DNA of 64,000 nucleotides from Herbiconiux flava (GTDB taxonomy: Bacteria; Actinomycetota; Actinomycetes; Actinomycetales; Microbacteriaceae). Every line of letters starts with the position of its first letter. Within the stretch, counting starts at the first letter, position 1. The position numbers were made by a program, and so were the translations under genes. Shown here piece after piece: positions 58,573-64,000 of the stretch. The stretch covers positions 2,294,001-2,358,000 of the forward strand of contig NZ_JACCBM010000001.1 in NCBI RefSeq assembly GCF_013409865.1, written 5' to 3'. A model generated the notes under the pieces. It was not told the origin of the DNA and ran no database searches. It saw only the letters and a program-made list of their open reading frames with translations.

Positions 58573-59784
58573 GGCTACCGCGCGCGCGATCGGGTGCCGC
58601 GCCACGCGGGCGAGCGAGGTCTCGCCGCGGCAGAAGCGCGCGAACCAGCGCGCGCCCCAGCGTGTCCGCAGCAGGGAGTGCACGAGGCCGCGACGCGTCT
58701 CGAAGAAGCGCAGCAGTTCGGCACCCAGCACCTGTTCGGGTTCGAGCGCCAGACGGACGCGCTCCGCGTAGGCGTCGAGGGCGGGCATCCGCTCGTCTGA
58801 CGAGCCCACGGCTGCCGCACCTCTGGCGCTTTCCCCACGCCACGGGCCGACCGCCGCAGCGGCGGCCTCGCCCGCCCAGGTGCCGGAGCGGAGGGCGAAC
58901 GAGATGCCCTCGCGGGTCCACGGTTCGAGGAGGCCGGCGGCGTCGCCCGCCACGAGCACGCGGCCCCGGCGCACGGGGGAGCCCGGCACCCGCCACTGCG
59001 TGAGGTGTCCCGAGGAGTGCAGCGTCTCGGCGTGCTCGAGCCCGAGATGGCGGCGCCAGGCGGCGAGGTACTCGCGGGTCTCGTCGGGTCGGCCCTTCCG
59101 CTGGATGACCCCCACCGTCAGCGAATCCCGCTTCGGGAAGACCCAGGCGTAGCTGCCGGCCGCGCCGCCCCAGTCGAGCCGCACGCGATCGCGCCAGGCG
59201 CGGGCGTCGGCGGGCATCGCGACCTCGTCCTCCAGCCCGAGGTCGACGCCGCCGATCTCGACGCCCACGTGCCGGGCGGTGCGCCCGCCCGTGCCGTCGG
59301 CGCCGATGACGACCCGGGCGGCCGCTGTCGCGGTGGCCGTGCGCACGAGCACCGGTCGGGCGGGGTCGTCATCCGCCTGGATCTCGCGCACCGCCACCCC
59401 GTCGACGAACACGGCCCCCGCCTCCGTCGCCGCCTCGACCAGCGCCTGATCGAACTCCGCCCGCCGCACCATCGCGAGGTACGGCGACGGCCGCCGCAGC
59501 ACGAACGGCCGCGCGAAGCGGTCGGTCACGAGCGACGCGCGCACCCGCGACTCGATCGTGTGCCGGGCCGCCTCGGGCACGTACCGCAGCGACTCGCCGA
59601 GCAGCCCCCCGCCGCACGTCTTGTACCGCGGGAACGTCGCGCGGTCGACGAGCAGAACGGATGCTCCGCCCTCCGCCGCGGCCCGCGCCGCACTCGCCCC
59701 GGCCGGCCCCGCGCCGATCACGATCACGTCCCAGACGATGCGGTCGGCCGACCACTCGTGCGCAGACTCGACGTTCTCGGGCAT
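58558..59784 (-). CDS. Geranylgeranyl reductase family FAD-dependent oxidoreductase
   Basis: 408 aa. FAD motif VIVIGAGPAGASAARAAAEGG (about 16-36), VDRATFPRYKTCGGGLL (about 41-57; the Cys is typical of the family), IGADGTGGRTARHVG (about 160) and GDAAGLLEPWTREGISFALRSG (about 275-296). Such enzymes saturate isoprenoid chains, for example the menaquinone side chain, or reduce other polyprenyl lipids. Its promoter (TAGGCT) is back to back with that of the MpaB-like gene. Confidence 0.92.
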   Translation of the reverse strand: MPENVESAHEWSADRIVWDVIVIGAGPAGASAARAAAEGGASVLLVDRATFPRYKTCGGGLLGESLRYVPEAARHTIESRVRASLVTDRFARPFVLRRPSPYLAMVRRAEFDQALVEAATEAGAVFVDGVAVREIQADDDPARPVLVRTATATAAARVVIGADGTGGRTARHVGVEIGGVDLGLEDEVAMPADARAWRDRVRLDWGGAAGSYAWVFPKRDSLTVGVIQRKGRPDETREYLAAWRRHLGLEHAETLHSSGHLTQWRVPGSPVRRGRVLVAGDAAGLLEPWTREGISFALRSGTWAGEAAAAAVGPWRGESARGAAAVGSSDERMPALDAYAERVRLALEPEQVLGAELLRFFETRRGLVHSLLRTRWGARWFARFCRGETSLARVARHPIARAVARRLA

Positions 59785-59791
59785 GATCCCG

Positions 59792-59797
59792 AGCCTA
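59792..59797 (-). promoter_or_regulatory. -10 box TAGGCT of a leaderless transcript
   Basis: Minus-strand TAGGCT, 7-nt spacer, ATG at 59784. Confidence 0.55.
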
Positions 59798-59845
59798 CGT
59801 GCCCCACGTCTCCATGCCCCTCACCTCCATGCCAGCGGCCGGTGG

Positions 59846-59851
59846 TAGCGT
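59846..59851 (+). promoter_or_regulatory. -10 box TAGCGT of a leaderless transcript
   Basis: TAGCGT, 7-nt spacer, ATG at 59859. Divergent from the TAGGCT promoter 50 bp away. Confidence 0.55.
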
Positions 59852-59858
59852 CGGCCGC

Positions 59859-60662
59859 ATGGTCAGGCTCGCGGACATCGCGCCCGAGGGCATCCTGCTC
59901 GCCGGCGCCGGCCGGGCGATCCTGCTGCAGATCGCGATGCCGGGGGTCGGGTACGGCGTGGCGCGGCACAGCGACTTCGCATCGCGGCCGATGAGCCGCC
60001 TGAACGCCACGCTCAGCTACATCTACGCGCTCTCGAACGGCTCGGCCGACGACGTCCGCCGCATGCGCAAGGCCGTCAACCGTGCGCACGCGCCGGTGGC
60101 GAACCCGCCCCGCGGTCCCGCGGCCGGCCCGCCCGAAGCGACCGCCGATCCCCACTACGACGCGCGGGACCCGGAGCTGCAGCTGTGGGTGGCGGCCACG
60201 CTGTACGACACCGCGATCGCCGTGTACGAGCGGGTCTACGGGCCGCTCACGCCGGATGAGGCCGAGCGCGTGTACCGCGAGTACGCCGTGCTCGGCACCG
60301 CGCTGCAGATGCCGGCCGAGCTGTGGCCGGCCGACCGGGCAGCCTTCCACGCCTACTGGGAGGGGATGCTCCCGCAGTTGTCCGCCGACCCGCCCATCCG
60401 TGCCGTGGCTCGCGAGCTGCTGAGGGCCGAGAGGGCGGCGCTGCCGATCCGGGTTGCGATGCCGCTGGCCCGCTTCGCGACGATCGGCCTGCTGCCGCCG
60501 AGCGTGCGCACCCTCTTCGGCTTCCGCTGGACGCCTGTGCAGCAGCACCGCCTCGACCGCCTCTTCCGGGTCGTCGGTCCCGTCTACCGGCGCCTCCCGC
60601 GCGCCCTCCGCCACCTCCCGCAGCGCCGTTACCTCGCCACCCTGGCCCGCCGCTACCCCTGA
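59859..60662 (+). CDS. Oxygenase MpaB family protein (DUF2236)
   Basis: 267 aa. DUF2236 motifs: EGILLAGAGRAILLQIAMPGVGYGVARHSDF (about 9-39), RLNATLSYIYALSNGSADD, and the His-containing NRAHAPV segment (about 70). After ELQLWVAATLYDTAIAVYERVYGPLTPDE come EYAVLGTALQMP and the C-terminal basic helices. Family members (MpaB, Lcp relatives) use haem or a His-bound metal for oxidative cleavage; specificity here is unknown. Confidence 0.9.
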   Translation: MVRLADIAPEGILLAGAGRAILLQIAMPGVGYGVARHSDFASRPMSRLNATLSYIYALSNGSADDVRRMRKAVNRAHAPVANPPRGPAAGPPEATADPHYDARDPELQLWVAATLYDTAIAVYERVYGPLTPDEAERVYREYAVLGTALQMPAELWPADRAAFHAYWEGMLPQLSADPPIRAVARELLRAERAALPIRVAMPLARFATIGLLPPSVRTLFGFRWTPVQQHRLDRLFRVVGPVYRRLPRALRHLPQRRYLATLARRYP

Positions 60663-60774
60663 CGCGCCAGCCGCGCGCCGGGCTGCCGTCCGACGTGGCC
60701 GGGCCGATCGTGGTCGCTGTCGGGGTGGGCGGACCGCGCATCCCTCACCCGCCCGTGGGGCGGCGGGGCGGCGG

Positions 60775-61695
60775 TCAGGCGCGGTGGGCGGCCGAGTGAG
60801 CGTGCCAGCGGCCGTGGCGGTGCTCGATGGCGATGGGGTGGGCGAAGGCGGCCGTGACGTTCGCCGTCGTGAGGACGGTGGCGGCCGGGCCGATCGCCGT
60901 GACGCGGCCGTGAGCGAGGAGCATCGCGTGGGACGTCGTGCTCGGGAGCTCCTCGAGGTGATGCGTGACGAGCACCGAGGCGAGGCCCGGGTGCGTCTCG
61001 CGCACGCGGTCGAGGGTCTCGAGCAGCTGCTCGCGGGCGGCGACGTCGAGGCCGGTCGACGGCTCGTCGAGCAGGAGCAGCTGCGGATCCGTCATCAGCG
61101 CCCGCGCGATCAGGGTGCGGCCGCGCTCGCCTTGCGAGAGCGTCGTCCACGGTTCGGCGGCGCGGTCGGCGAGGCCGAGCAACTCGACGAAGGCGTCGGC
61201 GCGCTCGCGATCATCCGCACCCGGGGCCCACCGCGGCACGAGCTCGACCGACCCGGTGAGCCCGGTGAGCACCACCTCGCGGATGCTCAGCCCCGACCCG
61301 AGCGGATGCCGCGGATTCACGTGCCCGATCGACCGCCGCAGCGCCTGCAGCTCGACGCGCCCGATGCGCTGCCCGAGCACGTGCACCTCTCCGCTCGACG
61401 GATGCTGCACCGCCCCCGCGAGGCTCAGGATCGTGCTCTTCCCGGCCCCGTTCGGCCCGATCAGCGCCCAGTGCTCGCCGGACCGCACCTCGAATGACAC
61501 GTCGTCGAGCAGCACCCGCCCCTGCCGCACGAACCGCACCCCGCGGAACTCGAGCACCGCCGCATGCGCGCTAGCGGGCGCCTCGAGGTCGATTGGCGCA
61601 CGCGTGGCGCCGACCGAGCCGCTATTCGCCTCGGTGGACGTCTCGCGTGGTCGAACCCACGCTCCGGGTTCGGGGGAGGAGGGCGGAACGCTCAT
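60775..61695 (-). CDS. ABC transporter ATP-binding protein
   Basis: 306 aa from ATG 61695, which has GAGAAT 6 nt upstream (leaderless type). After a disordered head of about 45 residues: Walker A IGPNGAGKST (about 79-88), Q-loop region IGHVNPRHPLG, signature LSQGERGRTLIARAL (about 185), Walker B LLLLDEPSTGLD and a switch His in VTHHLEELP. It has no permease neighbour; ModF/PhnC-like stand-alone ATPases have this shape. The C-terminus is His-rich (HRHGRWHAHSAAHRA), which might bind metal. Confidence 0.9.
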   Translation of the reverse strand: MSVPPSSPEPGAWVRPRETSTEANSGSVGATRAPIDLEAPASAHAAVLEFRGVRFVRQGRVLLDDVSFEVRSGEHWALIGPNGAGKSTILSLAGAVQHPSSGEVHVLGQRIGRVELQALRRSIGHVNPRHPLGSGLSIREVVLTGLTGSVELVPRWAPGADDRERADAFVELLGLADRAAEPWTTLSQGERGRTLIARALMTDPQLLLLDEPSTGLDVAAREQLLETLDRVRETHPGLASVLVTHHLEELPSTTSHAMLLAHGRVTAIGPAATVLTTANVTAAFAHPIAIEHRHGRWHAHSAAHRA

Positions 61696-61739
61696 CCGTC
61701 CATTCTCACCCGGGCCGGGGACGCGGGTGGTGCGCGCGG

Positions 61740-62192
61740 TCAGCGGCGGGAGGCGTCCTTCACCCGGTCGACGAGGTCGCGCCACGGTCCGTCGAGGTGC
61801 TGCTCGGGCACGCGAGCGCCATGCTCGACCTCCGGCTCGTCGGGCGCGTCGACGAGCACGCGGATCGTGTAGACGAAGCGGTCGGCACCGGATGCCCCGT
61901 CCCCGTCCCCGTCCGCCCCGGATGCTCCGCTCCCGTCGGCCGGATCGGGTGCGTCCCACGGGCACGACTCCACGAGCGACAGCCACGAGTCGACGTCGTT
62001 CTCCTCGGACGCCTCGATGCTCCACTTCGGAGACATGCCGGCGACGCCGCCCGACCGCGCGACCGTGATCCGCAGTTCCCGACCACCGGCAGCGGACTCG
62101 GGCGCACCGGCACCGGCATCGCCGTCGTCGCCCACGGGCTGCGGTGCTCGCGCGGGTTCGGTGTCGGGTTCAGGCGGGGTCTGGTCGGTCAT
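61740..62192 (-). CDS. Emfourin-like protease inhibitor
   Basis: 150 aa. An acidic disordered head (about 1-36) precedes a short domain with the emfourin pattern: LRITVARSGGVAGMSPKWSIEAS (about 40-62) and a C-terminal helix PWRDLVDRVKDASRR. Emfourins inhibit the protealysin-like proteases encoded beside them. The gene overlaps the end of the protease gene by 23 bp on the same strand, with its ribosome site GGAG inside that gene, so synthesis is coupled. A Gly/Ala/Asp insert (SGASGADGDGDGASGA) interrupts the domain. Confidence 0.8.
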   Translation of the reverse strand: MTDQTPPEPDTEPARAPQPVGDDGDAGAGAPESAAGGRELRITVARSGGVAGMSPKWSIEASEENDVDSWLSLVESCPWDAPDPADGSGASGADGDGDGASGADRFVYTIRVLVDAPDEPEVEHGARVPEQHLDGPWRDLVDRVKDASRR

Positions 62193-63237
62193 CGCTCCTC
62201 ACGCCCACGGTAGCCCATGCCGACACGATCGCGGCAGCCTCGGTGGAGTCGTCGCCGAAGCGCGAGCGGGCCGCCGCCACGGTGGCCTCGGCGAAGGCCG
62301 CGAAGTCGGCGGTCGGCGCGAGCGACCCGGTGATGGCGTCGTACCAGACCTGCCCCGCCCGCTCCCAGGCGAAGCCGCCCAGCTCGATCGCCGCCAGCGC
62401 GAACGCCCGGTTGGGGATGCCCGAGTTCAGGTGCACCCCGCCGTTGTCGTCGGCGGTGTCGACGTAGTCGTCCATCGACGCCGGCTGCGGATCCTTGCCG
62501 AGAACGTCGTCGTCGTACGCCGTGCCGGGCGAGAGCATCGAGCGCAGCGCCCGGCCCTCGACGGCGTCGGTGAACAGTCCTTCGCCGATCAGCCAGCTCG
62601 CCTCGGCGGCGGTCTGACCCAGCCGGTGCTGCTCGACGAGGGCGCCGATCACGTCGCTGAACGACTCGTTCAGCGCGCCCGACTGCCCCTGGTACTCCAG
62701 TGCCGCCGTGTACTGCGTGACCCCGTGCGCCAGCTCGTGCCCGATCACCGACAGCGATGCCGTGAATCGGCCGAAGACCTCGCCGTCGCCGTCGCCGAAG
62801 ACCATGCGCTGCCCGTCCCAGAAGGCGTTGTCGTAGTCGACGCCGTAGTGCACGGTGGCGTCGAGCGGCAGCCCGCGCCCGTCGATCGAGTCGCGCCCGA
62901 AGGCTTCGGCCAGTAGCGAGTGCGTCGCACCGAGCCCCTCGTAGGCCTCGTTCACCGCCGGGTCGCCCGACACCGCATCGCCCTCGCGCCGCACCACCCG
63001 GCCGGGCAGCGTCTCGGTGCCCCCGGCGTCGGAGATCGTGCGCTCGGGAGCGGCGTCGTCGGCCGCCACCGGCTGCCCAGGGACGGGCGGCACGAACGCC
63101 TCCCGGCGCCGCTCCTCGCGCAGCGGCGGATCGGCCAACAGCGAGCGACGAGCCGCCTGCGCGGCCCGCTGCATGCCGTCGGCCTCGGTCTCGGCGATAC
63201 GGGCCAGCAGGTACGGGGGAACGATCGAGTGCGCCAT
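62170..63237 (-). CDS. M4 family metallopeptidase, protealysin-like
   Basis: 355 aa zinc protease without a signal peptide. N-terminal propeptide motif [12 protein letters not shown] (about 5-16), like the PPL motif of protealysin precursors. Zinc site HELAH (His167, Glu168, His171) and Glu191 in GALNESFSD; catalytic-domain end with [15 protein letters not shown] and the His-containing loop. Protealysin-type enzymes are intracellular or released without Sec; a matching emfourin inhibitor gene overlaps it. Leaderless start (TAGGGT, 6 nt). Confidence 0.94.
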   Translation of the reverse strand: MAHSIVPPYLLARIAETEADGMQRAAQAARRSLLADPPLREERRREAFVPPVPGQPVAADDAAPERTISDAGGTETLPGRVVRREGDAVSGDPAVNEAYEGLGATHSLLAEAFGRDSIDGRGLPLDATVHYGVDYDNAFWDGQRMVFGDGDGEVFGRFTASLSVIGHELAHGVTQYTAALEYQGQSGALNESFSDVIGALVEQHRLGQTAAEASWLIGEGLFTDAVEGRALRSMLSPGTAYDDDVLGKDPQPASMDDYVDTADDNGGVHLNSGIPNRAFALAAIELGGFAWERAGQVWYDAITGSLAPTADFAAFAEATVAAARSRFGDDSTEAAAIVSAWATVGVRSDDRPDPA

Positions 63238-63243
63238 GCCCCG

Positions 63244-63249
63244 ACCCTA
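63244..63249 (-). promoter_or_regulatory. -10 box TAGGGT of a leaderless transcript (protease-inhibitor operon)
   Basis: Minus-strand TAGGGT, 6-nt spacer, ATG at 63237. Confidence 0.55.
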
Positions 63250-63394
63250 CGGCCACCCTCCGACACCCGCACCGGCCGGGGCGGCCGACCCCTGCACCAG
63301 TCCCGAGGCCGCCGCGCCCGGCCGATCAACCCCGCCCCACCGCCGTGTCCGATTCCCGCTAGAAGCGAGCGGATGCCCGTGCGAGACTCCCTCC

Positions 63395-64000
63395 ATGGAC
63401 TTCGCCGAGCGCTACCGGATCATCTCCTCGCGCGACCCCCGCTTCGACGGCCAGTTCATCACCGCCGTCCGCTCCACGGGCATCTACTGCCGCCCCAGCT
63501 GCCCCGCGCGCACCCCGAAGGAGCAGAACGTCACCTTCTACGAGACCAGCGCCGCCGCCCACGAGGCCGGCTACCGCGCCTGCAAGCGCTGCCTCCCCGA
63601 GGCCGTGCCCGGAACGCCGGCATGGAACCTCCGCGACGACCTGGCCGGCCGCTCCATGCGCCTCATCTCCGACGGCGTGGTCGAGCGCGAAGGCGTCGAC
63701 GGCCTCGCCCGCCGCCTCGGCTACTCGACCCGCCACCTCGCCCGCGTGCTCACCGAGGAGCTCGGTGCCGGCCCGCTCGCCCTCTCCCGCGCGCACCGCG
63801 CCCAGACCGCGCGCACGCTGCTCACCTCGACCGACCTCCCGATGGCCGACATCGCCTTCGCGGCGGGCTTCTCGAGCATCCGCCAGTTCAACGACACCGT
63901 CGCCGAGGTCTTCCAGCTCACTCCGACGTCGATCCGCGAGCGCCAGTCGCGGCACGACACGGCCGCCCCCGGTTCGATCACGCTCTCCCTGCCCTATCGC
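63395..64000 (+). CDS. Ada/AlkA-type DNA alkylation repair protein, 3'-truncated by window edge
   Basis: 202 codons visible, open at the right edge. Residues 1-70 are the Ada metal-binding domain with Cys32, Cys36, Cys63 and Cys66 ([12 protein letters not shown]). Residues about 85-185 are an AraC-type helix-turn-helix pair ([51 protein letters not shown]). The last visible residues (SITLSLPYR) are the usual opening of the AlkA glycosylase domain. So it is probably the bifunctional regulator plus 3-methyladenine glycosylase. GAGACT stands 6 nt before the ATG, a leaderless-type signal. Confidence 0.92.
   Translation, partial: MDFAERYRIISSRDPRFDGQFITAVRSTGIYCRPSCPARTPKEQNVTFYETSAAAHEAGYRACKRCLPEAVPGTPAWNLRDDLAGRSMRLISDGVVEREGVDGLARRLGYSTRHLARVLTEELGAGPLALSRAHRAQTARTLLTSTDLPMADIAFAAGFSSIRQFNDTVAEVFQLTPTSIRERQSRHDTAAPGSITLSLPYR

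Overview
The window is 64 kb of very GC-rich DNA with dense coding on both strands, many GTG/TTG starts, GTGA/ATGA stop-start overlaps and many leaderless-type promoters (TANNNT 6-8 nt before the start codon). These traits, the abundant hexamer GGATGC/GCATCC, and families such as DUF2510, cell-wall-binding repeat 2 proteins, PadR and ABC-F point to an actinobacterium, most likely Microbacteriaceae (inference; no rRNA gene is present to confirm it). I saw no tRNA, rRNA, CRISPR array, insertion sequence, prophage or plasmid functions. It reads as ordinary chromosome with accessory patches.

Layout. 0-8.6 kb: an ACS-type MFS carrier (cut by the left edge), PadR regulator plus AarF/UbiB-like kinase, a membrane protein, then an alpha/beta-hydrolase fused to a gluconate-2-dehydrogenase-subunit-3-like domain, translationally coupled to a GMC flavoprotein. 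8.6-21 kb: a LuxR-type regulator, three secreted cell-wall-binding (CWB2) proteins (two are tandem paralogs sharing a promoter palindrome), an ABC-F ATPase, a SulP carrier, a broken epoxide hydrolase and a disulfide-oxidoreductase-like flavoprotein. 21-28.5 kb: DUF2510/G5 protein, acyltransferase, a MNT-HEPN two-gene module with its own operator, an iron-box-controlled siderophore-interacting protein, an autoregulated TetR-SDR operon and a GH1 beta-glucosidase behind a CebR-like operator. 28.5-33.3 kb: an unusual island of minisatellites (18-, 36-, 7- and about 33-bp units), small low-complexity proteins and a frameshifted serine hydrolase.

33.3-49.6 kb: TerC, PabB, an ArsR-SRPBCC pair, a polysaccharide-deacetylase lipoprotein operon, a cupin lipoprotein, a secreted/membrane pair of unknown role, a cytoplasmic GH92 mannosidase coupled to a glycosyltransferase, and a TetR-DHA2 efflux operon. 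49.6-64 kb: a coiled-coil protein, a CD-NTase-like protein lacking key metal ligands, a diacylglycerol kinase, a DUF429 protein, an LssY_C membrane protein, a methyltransferase, a secreted GH5-CBM2 cellulase, a geranylgeranyl-reductase-family enzyme, an MpaB-family oxygenase, an ABC ATPase, an emfourin/protealysin-like protease pair, and an Ada/AlkA-type repair gene running off the right edge.

Functional themes: plant-polysaccharide use (GH5-CBM2, GH1, GH92), envelope surface proteins, locally autoregulated transporter/enzyme operons, and repeated small-scale DNA duplication. The duplications include four gene 3' ends copied just beyond their stop codons.
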